From Muriicola sp041358175 (GTDB lineage: Bacteria > Bacteroidota > Bacteroidia > Flavobacteriales > Flavobacteriaceae): a stretch of 64,000 nucleotides of DNA. Positions within the stretch are counted from its first letter, which is position 1; every line of letters starts with the position of its first letter. Below the pieces are notes generated by a model. That model had not been told where the DNA came from, ran no database searches, and saw nothing but the letters and a program-made list of their open reading frames with translations. Shown in pieces: positions 52,462 to 61,493 of the stretch. Location: contig NZ_JBGKBE010000006.1 in NCBI RefSeq assembly GCF_041358175.1, positions 1-64,000 of the forward strand, written 5' to 3'. The translations under genes were made by a program, and so were the position numbers.

Positions 52462-53430
52462 TTAGGCGTTCTGGGCCTTAAATTCCTTTAATTTTTCGAT
52501 GAGTTTCGGGACTACTTCAAAGGCATCCCCTACGATTCCGTAATCAGCTGCTTTAAAGAAGGGAGCTTCCGGATCGGTGTTGATCACTACTTTGACTTTG
52601 GAGGCACTTACCCCGGCAAGGTGTTGAATGGCACCTGAAATACCAATGGCAATATAAAGATTGCTGGCCACGGGTTTCCCAGTCTGCCCAACGTGTTCCC
52701 CATGCGATCTCCATCCCATATCACTAACTGGTTTTGAGCATGCTGTTGCGGCTCCCAGTACTTCAGCCAGTTCCTCTATCATACCCCAGTTTTCCGGTCC
52801 TTTAAGGCCACGACCTGCAGATACTACAATGTCGGCATCGGCAATAGTTACCTCACCAACCACTTTATCTACTTCTACTGACCTGGTTGCAAAGTCCTTT
52901 TCACCCGCTTCAGGACTAAAAGATTCTTCCTGCAGACTGGTAGAATTTTCAATTATTCCGAACGCATTGTTAGACACACCGATAATTTTAATATCTGTAT
53001 TGATTTCGGTATGAGCAAAACCTTTATTACTAAAGGCCATTCTCTTAACTACCATGGGTTGAACGCTGTCAGGTGCGGCAACTGCATTGGGTACATATCC
53101 GGCCTTAAGCATCCCGGCAAGCAATCCTCCCAAATATTTAGAATCGGTACTGGAGCTGAGGATCACCACCTGTGCTCCCACCTTTTTAACCGCTTCGGCA
53201 ATCGCACTGGCGTATGCTCTGGCATGAAAAGTCTTTAATTTTTCATCCTCCACCTTTAATACCTTGCTTACTCCGTATTTCCCAAGGTCTGAGTTATCAG
53301 AGACATTAAAGCTGATAGCGGTTACCTCTGTTCCCATTTCCCCTGCCACTTTATAGGCGTAAGAGGCAGCTTCAAAAGCATTCTTCTTTAACTTTCCGCT
53401 CTCGGCTTCTGTATAAACTAATATGGACAT
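52462..53430 (-). CDS. etfA: Electron transfer flavoprotein alpha subunit
   Basis: A 322-residue ETF alpha chain. The N-terminal domain (SILVYTEAESGKLKKNAFEAASYAYK) is followed by the FAD-binding C-terminal domain: VVSAGRGLKGPENWGMIEELAEVLGAA, VGQTGKPVASNLYIAIGISGAIQHLAG and VVINTDPEAPFFKAADYGIVGD. With EtfB it carries electrons from acyl-CoA dehydrogenases to the respiratory chain. It follows etfB with a 27-base gap on the same strand. Confidence 0.97.
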   Translation of the reverse strand: MSILVYTEAESGKLKKNAFEAASYAYKVAGEMGTEVTAISFNVSDNSDLGKYGVSKVLKVEDEKLKTFHARAYASAIAEAVKKVGAQVVILSSSTDSKYLGGLLAGMLKAGYVPNAVAAPDSVQPMVVKRMAFSNKGFAHTEINTDIKIIGVSNNAFGIIENSTSLQEESFSPEAGEKDFATRSVEVDKVVGEVTIADADIVVSAGRGLKGPENWGMIEELAEVLGAATACSKPVSDMGWRSHGEHVGQTGKPVASNLYIAIGISGAIQHLAGVSASKVKVVINTDPEAPFFKAADYGIVGDAFEVVPKLIEKLKEFKAQNA

Positions 53431-53457
53431 ATTCTTTATATTTTTTTAGGAGTACTA

Positions 53458-54204
53458 TTAAATTACTTTTGCCTCGTTATGCAACAAATCAATCAATTCT
53501 TCTACGTTTTCCGCGTCGACAAGTTTAACCGGGCCTTTCGGCGCAGGCTTGTCGAACGACTTATCAGTAGTGGCATGATCAGAGTCGACAGGCTCCAGAA
53601 CATTCAATTTTTTCTGTCGCGCCATCATAATACCCCTCATGTTTGGAATTCTCAGGTCACTTTCCTCTACAAGCCCTTTCTGCCCGCCAATGATCAGGGG
53701 TAAAGATGTTTCCAGGGTCTCCTTTCCCCCGTCTATTTCTCTTATGGCTTTCACATTTTCACCTTCGATTTCTAAGCCGATACAAGTGTTGACAAAATTT
53801 ATGTCGAGAGTGGCTGCGATGATTCCCGGTACCATTCCGCCGTTGTAGTCGATGGATTCCCTGCCTGCGATGATTAAGTCGTACCCGCCGTTTTTTATTA
53901 CTTCGGCGAGTTGTTGAGCCACAAAATAACCGTCGGTAGGCTCAGCGTTGATTCTTATTCCTTCATCGGCACCAATTGCCAGGGCCTTTCTCATTGTAGA
54001 TTCTACATTGGGGCCTCCCACAGTGGCCACATGTACCGTAGCACCCTGCTTTTCCTTAAACCACATAGCACGGGTAAGACCAAATTCGTCATTGGGGTTG
54101 ATCACAAATTGAACACCCGTAGGATCGAATTTAGTATTGTCCTGGGTAAAATTGATCTTGGAGGTCGTATCTGGAACATTACTGATACAAACTAATATAT
54201 TCAT
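53458..54204 (-). CDS. etfB: Electron transfer flavoprotein beta subunit
   Basis: A 248-residue ETF beta chain that binds AMP. It shows NILVCISNVPDTTSKI, VINPNDEFGLTRAM, GADEGIRINAEPTD, and the conserved DLIIAGRESIDYNGGMVPGIIAATL and ETSLPLIIGGQKGLVEESDLRIPNMRGIMMARQK. The ATG at 54204 is the conserved start; the open frame runs 14 codons further but into promoter DNA. It is the first gene of the etfBA unit. Confidence 0.96.
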   Translation of the reverse strand: MNILVCISNVPDTTSKINFTQDNTKFDPTGVQFVINPNDEFGLTRAMWFKEKQGATVHVATVGGPNVESTMRKALAIGADEGIRINAEPTDGYFVAQQLAEVIKNGGYDLIIAGRESIDYNGGMVPGIIAATLDINFVNTCIGLEIEGENVKAIREIDGGKETLETSLPLIIGGQKGLVEESDLRIPNMRGIMMARQKKLNVLEPVDSDHATTDKSFDKPAPKGPVKLVDAENVEELIDLLHNEAKVI

Positions 54205-54233
54205 ATGAGGTATTTTTTGAAATAATAAGGCCT

Positions 54234-54241
54234 CAAAGATA
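54234..54241 (-). promoter_or_regulatory. Promoter -7 element for etfBA
   Basis: TATCTTTG on the minus strand matches TAnnTTTG, 29 bases before the etfB ATG. A second match, TATTTTTG, lies at 54254-54261; the true start point is not clear. Confidence 0.45.
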
Positions 54242-54330
54242 ACCAATAAAATTCAAAAATACTATGCATGCATAATAAAAATTTAAATTGATTTTCCTTT
54301 TTTGTAAGGTCTTTTTGAAGGATATTTTCC

Positions 54331-54338
54331 TATTTTTG
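54331..54338 (+). promoter_or_regulatory. Promoter -7 element for pdhB
   Basis: TATTTTTG matches TAnnTTTG, 41 bases upstream of the ATG at 54380. No well-spaced TTG is present. Confidence 0.45.
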
Positions 54339-54379
54339 TTGGCATTTTGATCACAATTCAGGATGAGAAATACAAGCAT

Positions 54380-55357
54380 ATGAAGACAATTCAATTTCGG
54401 GAAGCTATTGCAGAAGCCATGTCTGAAGAAATGAGGAGAGACGAGTCGATTTACCTGATGGGGGAGGAAGTGGCTGAATACAATGGTGCTTATAAGGCAT
54501 CAAAAGGGATGCTGGATGAATTTGGCCCTGAACGGGTTATTGATACTCCTATTTCAGAATTAGGTTTTTCAGGGATAGGCGTTGGTTCTGCCATGATAGG
54601 TAACCGCCCTATTATTGAATTTATGACCTTCAATTTTGCTCTTGTAGGAATTGATCAGATCATCAATAATGCGGCTAAAATCAGACAAATGTCTGGAGGG
54701 CAGTTCAATTGTCCTATCGTCTTCAGAGGACCTACGGCCTCTGCGGGTCAGCTTGCCGCTACGCATTCACAGGCCTTTGAAAGTTGGTATGCCAACTGCC
54801 CCGGTCTTAAGGTTGTAGTACCTTCAAATCCTAAAGATGCCAAAGGATTGCTCAAAGCATCTATTCGTGATGACGACCCGGTAATTTTTATGGAATCTGA
54901 GCAGATGTATGGGGATAAAGGGGAAGTGCCCGAAGGTGAATTCACTATTCCCCTGGGTGTTGCCGAAATTAAGAGAGAAGGAAAAGACGTCACAATAGTT
55001 TCGTTTGGCAAGATCATTAAAGAAGCTTATAAAGCTGCCGAAGAACTTGAAAAAGAAAGAATTCAATGTGAGATTATTGACCTCCGGACCGTAAAGCCTA
55101 TGGACAGTGAAGCTATCCTGAAATCTGTAAAAAAGACTAATCGTCTGGTGATTCTGGAAGAGGCGTGGCCCTTTGGGAATGTAGCCACAGAGATCACTTA
55201 CCAGGTGCAGTCCAAAGCGTTTGACTACCTGGATGCACCCATAGTAAAGATCAATACGGCAGATACTCCAGCCCCGTATTCCCCGGGATTACTGGAAGAG
55301 TGGTTACCCAATCACCAGGATGTTATCAATGCTGTTAAAAAGGTGATGTACAAATAA
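54380..55357 (+). CDS. pdhB: Pyruvate dehydrogenase E1 component, beta subunit
   Basis: A 325-residue E1 beta chain of a 2-oxo acid dehydrogenase complex, most likely pyruvate dehydrogenase. It shows IQFREAIAEAMSEEM, LMGEEVAEYNGAYKASKG, DTPISELGFSGIGVGSAM, PIVFRGPTASAGQLAATHSQAFE, and the C-terminal EEAWPFGNVATEI and DTPAPYSPGLLEEWLPN. It needs the alpha subunit and thiamine diphosphate. No E1 alpha or E2/E3 gene is in the window, so the complex genes are scattered. The ATG at 54380 fits family starts. A terminator follows. Confidence 0.95.
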   Translation: MKTIQFREAIAEAMSEEMRRDESIYLMGEEVAEYNGAYKASKGMLDEFGPERVIDTPISELGFSGIGVGSAMIGNRPIIEFMTFNFALVGIDQIINNAAKIRQMSGGQFNCPIVFRGPTASAGQLAATHSQAFESWYANCPGLKVVVPSNPKDAKGLLKASIRDDDPVIFMESEQMYGDKGEVPEGEFTIPLGVAEIKREGKDVTIVSFGKIIKEAYKAAEELEKERIQCEIIDLRTVKPMDSEAILKSVKKTNRLVILEEAWPFGNVATEITYQVQSKAFDYLDAPIVKINTADTPAPYSPGLLEEWLPNHQDVINAVKKVMYK

Positions 55358-55380
55358 TTGAGACCTTAATAAAACTTTTT

Positions 55381-55418
55381 AAAACTTCGTCACTCCGGTG
55401 CTGGCGAAGTTTTTTTTA
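55381..55418 (+). terminator. Rho-independent terminator after pdhB
   Basis: Stem AAAACTTCG / CGAAGTTTT (55381-55413) with an inner CAC/GTG pairing, followed by a T run. Confidence 0.85.
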
Positions 55419-55508
55419 TCCGTATTTTTTCCGGAAGATGTAAAACCCAAATAAGAAGGGAATTAAGAATAGAATTTAAAATAGTTCCCGGGATTACGCC
55501 CTTTATCT

Positions 55509-58001
55509 ATGAGGATAATCTTGATTACCTTATTATTTTTTATCACAACCCTTTGTTTTTCTCAAACGAAGGTAAGTGGTATTGTTGTAGATGAAAATGG
55601 AGATCCTGTGGCCTTTGCCAATGTCATTTTTCCAAACTCAACGGAAGGGACGATCACCAATGACAATGGTAGATTCTATCTCGAATCAGACCAGAGCTAC
55701 AACGCCATTCAGGTATCATTTATCGGGTATCAAACGAGGGATATTGAACTTGTCTCTACCGTAAACTACGACCTCAGGATTGTTTTATCTGAAGGCGAGC
55801 AGCTCGATGAAGTAGTGGTCTATATAGGAAAGCGGTCTAAAAAAGACAATCCGGCCATCGATATCCTTAGAAAGATATGGGCCAAGAAAAGGATAAACGG
55901 ACTTCGCAAATTTAAACAATACGAATACGACAAATACGAGAAGGTAGAATTCGATCTCAATACTATAGACAGTGCCCTGATCAAAAGCAGGGTGTTCAAG
56001 GGACTCGAATTTGTCTTTGCAGACCTCGACACTTCACGAATAACCGGAAAGACCTATTTGCCCATTTTCCTCAATGAGGTTTTTTCAAAGGTCTACGGGA
56101 ACAACGAGATCCAGAAGGAACGGGAAGATGTGCTGGGGAATAAGAATTCTGGATTTACAAACAACCAGGCGATAACCGCCTTTGTTCAGGACCTGTATTC
56201 CGATTATGACGTATATGCCAACTACCTTAAGTTTTTTGATAAGAGTTTTACCAGTCCGCTGTCACGCACCGGAATCGATGTATACAATTACGTCCTTTCA
56301 GACAGTGCCTATATCGACAACAAATGGTGCTACCATATCATCTACTATCCGAGGCGAAAGAATGAACTTACTTTTAAAGGTGATTTCTGGGTGAATGATA
56401 CTACATACGCCTTGAAGAAGATCAACCTCGAAGTAACAAAAAGCGCCAATATTAATTGGGTAAAGGAGATTTACATAGAGCAGGATTTTGAAGTGGTTAG
56501 TGATTCGGTTTTCCTCCTGAAAAGGGATTATATGTTATCCGACTTTGCCCTGAATAAAAAGGAATCGTCTAAAGGTGTTTACGGAAAGCGAACCACTGTC
56601 TATGACAATTATAAATTTGACCAGGCAAAACCTGAGGAATTTTACAGAACAGCTTCTGATCCCTTCGATCCACAGGTCTTCCAACGCGATAGCCTATTCT
56701 GGAGCAATAACAGGCTGGAATCCCTGAATAAAGACGAAAGTGGAATATACGCTTTGCTGGATACTCTTAAAACTGTTCCGAAATTTAAGACGTATTACAA
56801 TCTGGTAAGCATCCTCAGCTCAGGCTATGTGGAGATCGACAAATGGAACATGGATATCGGAAGCATCTACAGCACTTTTGGCTATAACGATGCAGAAGGT
56901 ATACGTCTCCGGGGAGGGATGCGTACCTATTTTGGACAGAACGATCCCTGGCGGCTGGAAGGGTACATGGCTTATGGCTTTATGGACAAAAAGGTTAAAC
57001 ACGGTTTTTCGGCCAAATTCCTGTTAGATAAGAAAAGCAGACTGATTATCTCCGGTGGAAACCGCCGCGATATTGAACAGTTGGGCCTAAGTCTCACAGC
57101 AACGAATGATGTTTTGGGAAGGAGTGTAGCCTCCTCATCGGTCCTGACGGTTGGGAATAATGACCGCCTTACCAGTATAAATCTCAGCACGCTCAACCTC
57201 GAAGCCGAACCCTTTAAGAATTTCAGAATGAGATTCGGTGGTTCCTTCCGAACCCTGAGATCAGCCCTGCCTCAGGCCTTTAACCTGGATTATATTGACC
57301 CGGAATCTCCCACAGGGATATCTTCAGAGATAAAACAATTTGATCTTACAACTACGCTAATTTATACCCCGGGGAAACGGACCATAGGGTATGGAGTGGA
57401 ACGACGGAATGTCAACGATGAATACGCAACACTGCTACTTAATTATACCAGGGGGTTAGAAGGCTTTCTCGAAAGCGATTTCAGTTATGCCAAATATCAG
57501 TTTTCCTACACCCAACCCTGGCAAATAGGTGGATTTGGCCGACTCCTGAGTACTGTGGAAATGGGAAAGACTACAGAGGCCGTACCTCTTAGCCTGCTTA
57601 ATGTAATCCCAGGAAATCAAACATTATTTACCTTGTACAATACCTTCCCAAACCTGGATTTCTATGAATTTGTTACAGATACCTATATCGCCCTCCATCT
57701 GGAACAGAATTTTAATGGACGGCTGTTTTCTCGTATACCTGTAATTCGCGACTGGAATCTAAGGGAAATTGTAGGTCTCCGTGGTGCCTGGGGACAGCTT
57801 TCAGATGAGAACATAGCCCTTAATAGTCCAACCAACATTCCCCTTGCCGCGCCTTCAGACAAGATCTATTGGGAATACTCATTTGGGATTAGTAACATCT
57901 TCAAGATTTTCAGGGTCGATTTTAACTTCAGAGGAAATTATCTGGAAAGCCCTGATGCCAGGCCTTTTAGCGTAACCGGAACCTTTGGCTTTAATTTCTG
58001 A
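55509..58001 (+). CDS. DUF5686 outer-membrane protein with carboxypeptidase-like N-terminal domain
   Basis: An 830-residue exported protein. The signal peptide (IILITLLFFITTLCFSQ) leads into a carboxypeptidase-regulatory-like domain (about 20-95: VSGIVVDENGDPVAFANVIFPNSTEGTITNDNG), which in this group is usually fused to outer-membrane receptors and barrels. The DUF5686 region follows (about 110-830), with AIDILRKIWAKKR and many barrel-like strands to the final SVTGTFGFNF. The terminal Phe and alternating pattern indicate an outer-membrane barrel. No SusD or TonB box is visible, so it is not a typical SusC. Function unknown. Confidence 0.87.
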   Translation: MRIILITLLFFITTLCFSQTKVSGIVVDENGDPVAFANVIFPNSTEGTITNDNGRFYLESDQSYNAIQVSFIGYQTRDIELVSTVNYDLRIVLSEGEQLDEVVVYIGKRSKKDNPAIDILRKIWAKKRINGLRKFKQYEYDKYEKVEFDLNTIDSALIKSRVFKGLEFVFADLDTSRITGKTYLPIFLNEVFSKVYGNNEIQKEREDVLGNKNSGFTNNQAITAFVQDLYSDYDVYANYLKFFDKSFTSPLSRTGIDVYNYVLSDSAYIDNKWCYHIIYYPRRKNELTFKGDFWVNDTTYALKKINLEVTKSANINWVKEIYIEQDFEVVSDSVFLLKRDYMLSDFALNKKESSKGVYGKRTTVYDNYKFDQAKPEEFYRTASDPFDPQVFQRDSLFWSNNRLESLNKDESGIYALLDTLKTVPKFKTYYNLVSILSSGYVEIDKWNMDIGSIYSTFGYNDAEGIRLRGGMRTYFGQNDPWRLEGYMAYGFMDKKVKHGFSAKFLLDKKSRLIISGGNRRDIEQLGLSLTATNDVLGRSVASSSVLTVGNNDRLTSINLSTLNLEAEPFKNFRMRFGGSFRTLRSALPQAFNLDYIDPESPTGISSEIKQFDLTTTLIYTPGKRTIGYGVERRNVNDEYATLLLNYTRGLEGFLESDFSYAKYQFSYTQPWQIGGFGRLLSTVEMGKTTEAVPLSLLNVIPGNQTLFTLYNTFPNLDFYEFVTDTYIALHLEQNFNGRLFSRIPVIRDWNLREIVGLRGAWGQLSDENIALNSPTNIPLAAPSDKIYWEYSFGISNIFKIFRVDFNFRGNYLESPDARPFSVTGTFGFNF

Positions 58002-58050
58002 TTTAGCTTGGTACTCTCCCGTTCTTCGTACAAATTATTGAGGTCAATTA

Positions 58051-58085
58051 TTGCTTTTATATTCAGATCGGTTTTACTACTTTTG
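58051..58085 (+). promoter_or_regulatory. Promoter of the membrane pyrophosphatase gene
   Basis: TTG (58051-58053), 24 bases, then TACTTTTG (58078-58085), 32 bases before the start at 58118. The spacing is one base longer than the usual 17-23. Confidence 0.55.
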
Positions 58086-58117
58086 CAGCCGTTTTAACAG
58101 ATAAATAACAAATCAAT

Positions 58118-60526
58118 ATGGAACTAATCGTAACCCTATTACCAGCATTTGGTGTACTAGCCTTGCTGTTTGTCTTTATTAAAAACATGTGGGTCTCTAA
58201 ACAGGAAGTAGGAGACGAGAAAATGGCAAGAATTGCAAAAAACATTGCAGATGGCGCTATGTCTTTTCTTAAGGCAGAATACAAAATACTGTCAATCTTT
58301 GTTGTTGCCGTTGCTGTACTTCTCTATTTCAAAGGTGAAAACGAAGCTGGATCTAATGGAATGGTGGCACTCTCTTTCGGTGTAGGCGCCATTTGTTCAG
58401 CCTTGGCAGGATTTATAGGGATGCGTGTTGCAACCAAAGCCAATGTAAGAACAACACAGGCAGCCAGGACTTCCCTGGGAAAAGCTTTGGAAGTTGCTTT
58501 TGCCGGAGGTTCCGTTATGGGACTTGGAGTAGTTGGTTTAGGAGTATTAGGCCTTAGTGGTCTCTTTATGATCTATCAGAACATCTGGCCGGGCGCAGAT
58601 AATGTTTCATTAGTATTAAATGTATTATCCGGATTTTCTTTAGGGGCGTCATCTATCGCCCTTTTTGCACGTGTAGGAGGAGGAATTTATACCAAAGCAG
58701 CAGATGTTGGTGCTGACCTTGTTGGAAAAGTGGAAGCGGGAATTCCCGAAGATCACCCACTTAACCCTGCTACCATTGCCGATAACGTAGGAGATAATGT
58801 TGGGGATGTTGCCGGGATGGGAGCCGACCTTTTTGAATCCTATGTGGGTTCTATCATCGGAACAATGGTTTTGGGAGCATATATATTTACCCCTGATTTA
58901 GATGGTCTTGGTGCTGTCTATTTACCTTTAGTGTTGGCAGCAGTTGGAATCATAATGTCTATCATAGGAACCTTCTTTGTAAAAGTAAAAGAAGGAGGTA
59001 ATCCGCAAACAGCTTTGAATATAGGTGAGTTTGGATCTGCCGGTTTAATGGTGATCGCATCTTATTTTATTATTCACGCCATGATCCCTGATACAGTTGA
59101 AGGCCTGCCATTTGGCGCTTTGGGTGTATTTTGGGCGACAATTGCCGGACTTGTAGCCGGATTAGGAGTAGGGAAGATCACCGAATATTACACAGGAACA
59201 GGAACAAAACCGGTAAGTGCTATTGTTCGGCAATCTGAAACCGGTGCTGCAACCAACATTATTTCCGGATTAGGAGTTGGGATGATGTCTACAGCTGTTC
59301 CGATTTTATTGATCGCAGGAGCCATTTTGGTTTCGCATCATTTTGCAGGATTATACGGAATCGCTATCGCAGCCGTGGGGATGCTTGCAAATACAGGAAT
59401 TCAGCTGGCAGTTGATGCCTACGGACCAATTTCAGATAATGCCGGGGGTATTGCCGAAATGGCTGAATTACCCGGAGAAGTTCGTGAACGAACCGATAAA
59501 TTAGATGCTGTTGGAAATACCACTGCTGCTATTGGAAAAGGATTTGCGATTGCCTCTGCGGCATTAACAGCATTAGCTTTATTTGCCGCCTTTATGAAGG
59601 TAGCAAACGTAAACACTATTGATGTTTCCAGACCTGATATTATGGCCGGCTTATTAGTAGGAGCTATGTTGCCTTTTGTTTTCTCTGCCTTGTCTATGAA
59701 TGCAGTAGGACGTGCGGCGATGGCTATGATCGAGGAAGTTCGTCGTCAGTTCAGGGATATCCCTCAATTAAAAGCGGCCCTGGAGGTGATGCGTAAGTAC
59801 GATTCAGATATGTCTAAAGCTTCTGAAGCTGACCGGGCTATTTTTGATGCTGCAGATGGATATGCAGAATACGACAAATGTGTTGATATTTCTACAAAAG
59901 CCTCTATTAAAGAAATGGTACTTCCGGGTCTTTTAGCAATTGCAGTTCCTGTAGCTATTGGTTTTATAGGGGGTGCTGAAATGCTGGGCGGACTATTGGC
60001 AGGTGTAACTTCTGCAGGTGTTTTGATGGCCATCTTCCAGTCGAATGCCGGAGGTGCCTGGGATAATGCCAAGAAGATGATAGAAGCTGATGGCCGTAAA
60101 GGCTCTGATGCCCATAAGGCTGCAGTTGTTGGAGATACTGTTGGAGATCCGTTTAAAGATACTTCAGGACCTTCCCTGAACATCCTTTTAAAGTTAATGT
60201 CTGTTGTTGCCCTGGTAATTGCGCCGAGTATTGCACTTTCTTCTGATGCAGTTTCTTCCTATAATATGGAGAAAATGGGAATGGAGAATGTAGAACATAG
60301 TATGCAGAAAGAAGTGAAGGTAAGTATGGAAGAGAATGAAGATAGCACAGTTACCGCTAAAGTAGTAACCACAACTACCAAAGATGGCGAAGAAAATGTA
60401 GATGAAAAGACATTTTCGGGGACTATGGAAGAGGTGGAAGCTCAGATTGAGGCCATGAACCAAATGGAAGAAGGAACTAAGATCAAGATCAAAAAGGTAA
60501 TTGAAAAAGAAGTAGAGGAGAACTAG
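58118..60526 (+). CDS. hppA: Membrane-bound proton/sodium pyrophosphatase
   Basis: An 802-residue membrane pyrophosphatase that couples PPi hydrolysis to ion pumping; about 16 helices. The active-site block GGGIYTKAADVGADLVGKVEAG is followed by DNVGDNVGDVAGMGADLFESY and later AVVGDTVGDPFKDTSGPSLNI. The position that decides potassium need reads GNTTAA (Ala470), as in potassium-dependent enzymes, not GNTTKA. The ion pumped cannot be read with certainty. Residues about 709-802 form an extra Glu/Met/Lys-rich cytoplasmic or periplasmic tail, beyond the end of most homologues. Promoter and terminator flank it, so it is a single gene. Confidence 0.95.
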   Translation: MELIVTLLPAFGVLALLFVFIKNMWVSKQEVGDEKMARIAKNIADGAMSFLKAEYKILSIFVVAVAVLLYFKGENEAGSNGMVALSFGVGAICSALAGFIGMRVATKANVRTTQAARTSLGKALEVAFAGGSVMGLGVVGLGVLGLSGLFMIYQNIWPGADNVSLVLNVLSGFSLGASSIALFARVGGGIYTKAADVGADLVGKVEAGIPEDHPLNPATIADNVGDNVGDVAGMGADLFESYVGSIIGTMVLGAYIFTPDLDGLGAVYLPLVLAAVGIIMSIIGTFFVKVKEGGNPQTALNIGEFGSAGLMVIASYFIIHAMIPDTVEGLPFGALGVFWATIAGLVAGLGVGKITEYYTGTGTKPVSAIVRQSETGAATNIISGLGVGMMSTAVPILLIAGAILVSHHFAGLYGIAIAAVGMLANTGIQLAVDAYGPISDNAGGIAEMAELPGEVRERTDKLDAVGNTTAAIGKGFAIASAALTALALFAAFMKVANVNTIDVSRPDIMAGLLVGAMLPFVFSALSMNAVGRAAMAMIEEVRRQFRDIPQLKAALEVMRKYDSDMSKASEADRAIFDAADGYAEYDKCVDISTKASIKEMVLPGLLAIAVPVAIGFIGGAEMLGGLLAGVTSAGVLMAIFQSNAGGAWDNAKKMIEADGRKGSDAHKAAVVGDTVGDPFKDTSGPSLNILLKLMSVVALVIAPSIALSSDAVSSYNMEKMGMENVEHSMQKEVKVSMEENEDSTVTAKVVTTTTKDGEENVDEKTFSGTMEEVEAQIEAMNQMEEGTKIKIKKVIEKEVEEN

Positions 60527-60543
60527 ACTTTACTTTTATCTGA

Positions 60544-60577
60544 TAAAAAAAGGCCACTGTTTAACAGCGGCCTTTTT
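60544..60577 (+). terminator. Rho-independent terminator after hppA
   Basis: Stem AAAAAGGCC..CTG / CAG..GGCCTTTTTT with loop TTTAA and one A-C mismatch. Both sides carry an A or T run, so it serves the convergent kinase gene too. Confidence 0.78.
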
Positions 60578-60594
60578 TGTGTTTTAAAATCAGA

Positions 60595-61209
60595 TTAGAA
60601 TAAACCGTGAATCTCTGCATCTATTTTATTGATGACCTCTCCAAGGTGTTCCGGGTCATCTACAAAATCTAACCGATCCACATCGATCACCAGAAGATTA
60701 CCTTTTTCATAGCCATGGACCCATGCTTCGTAGCGTTCATTTAACCTGCTCAAATAGTCTATGGATATTGTGTTTTCATAATCCCTGCCTCTTTTGTGGA
60801 TCTGATTGACGAGGTTAGGGATAGAACTGCGAAGGTAGATCAGCAAGTCCGGGGGTTGCACCAGACTTTCCATAAGTTCGAATAAACTGGTATAGTTTGT
60901 AAAATCCCTGTTCGTCATCAGGCCCATGGCGTGAAGGTTGGGGGCAAATATATGAGCGTCCTCATAAATAGTCCGGTCCTGAATAACGTTTTTCCCACTC
61001 TCCCGGATTTTGAGGATCTGCCGGTAACGACTGTTCAGGAAATAGATCTGGAGGTTAAAACTCCACCGTTCCATCTGAGTATAAAAATCGTCCAGATAGG
61101 GATTGTCTACCACATCTTCAAAATGCGCTTCCCACTTATAATGTTTTGAAAGTAATTCGGTCAGAGTTGTCTTTCCTGCCCCGATGTTTCCGGCAACGGC
61201 GATGTGCAT
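60595..61209 (-). CDS. Deoxynucleoside kinase (free-standing)
   Basis: A 204-residue deoxynucleoside kinase. The P-loop GNIGAGKTTL is at the N-terminus, then WEAHFEDVVDNPYLDDFY (substrate Glu), FLNSRYRQI, IQDRTIYEDAHIF (the DRS/DRT-like site) and the lid HKRGRDYENTI. It phosphorylates deoxynucleosides for nucleotide salvage; the base preference is not evident. It is a relative of the kinase domain fused to FolK at 21652-22800, from which it differs in being monofunctional. It converges with hppA and is divergent from metK. Confidence 0.92.
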   Translation of the reverse strand: MHIAVAGNIGAGKTTLTELLSKHYKWEAHFEDVVDNPYLDDFYTQMERWSFNLQIYFLNSRYRQILKIRESGKNVIQDRTIYEDAHIFAPNLHAMGLMTNRDFTNYTSLFELMESLVQPPDLLIYLRSSIPNLVNQIHKRGRDYENTISIDYLSRLNERYEAWVHGYEKGNLLVIDVDRLDFVDDPEHLGEVINKIDAEIHGLF

Positions 61210-61347
61210 AGGATCCTTTTATTTGGCTTTTGATGTATTTTTGAAAGGATAGCAATATACAAAGTATCTTGGCTATCGAAAAAAATAGTGGATGAAATAC
61301 TATCTGTAAATAGACATCATAAAATTTTTATTTCAAACCCAAATATG

Positions 61348-61355
61348 TACTTTTG
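61348..61355 (+). promoter_or_regulatory. Promoter -7 element for the metK leader RNA
   Basis: TACTTTTG matches TAnnTTTG. A transcript from here would start near 61362, just before the SAM-II-like aptamer, leaving a leader of about 130 bases before metK. Confidence 0.6.
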
Positions 61356-61361
61356 TGCCCA

Positions 61362-61420
61362 TTAACGAAGAGGACGGATTTGACTGATTGCAACCTCTCT
61401 AAAAATGCTAAAGCAGTTTC
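61362..61420 (+). promoter_or_regulatory. SAM-II-like riboswitch upstream of metK
   Basis: P1 is AGAGG (61369-61373) / CCTCT (61394-61398). Its loop holds GATTT and ATTGCAA, which line up with the conserved loop of the known SAM-II aptamer. After CTAAAAAT comes GCTAAAG (61407-61413), again as in SAM-II. A pseudoknot is possible between GACTG (61382-61386) and CAGTT (61414-61418). It sits between a promoter -7 element and metK (SAM synthetase), the expected target. A competing pairing AGTTT (61415-61419) / AAACT (61441-61445) would exclude the pseudoknot. The class assignment rests on motif resemblance, not a covariance search. Confidence 0.68.
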
Positions 61421-61493
61421 TGCCGATTTCCGTGCACTGTAAACTTCTCTCTGGCATTTTTTCGAATCCCTTCTCACAAGCTAAGAAAACGGT

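Noticed and set aside
61421..61462. Terminator in the metK leader (TGCC/GGCA with T run)
   Set aside because: The stem is only four pairs around a 28-base loop, too weak to list as a terminator. It is mentioned only as part of the riboswitch hypothesis.
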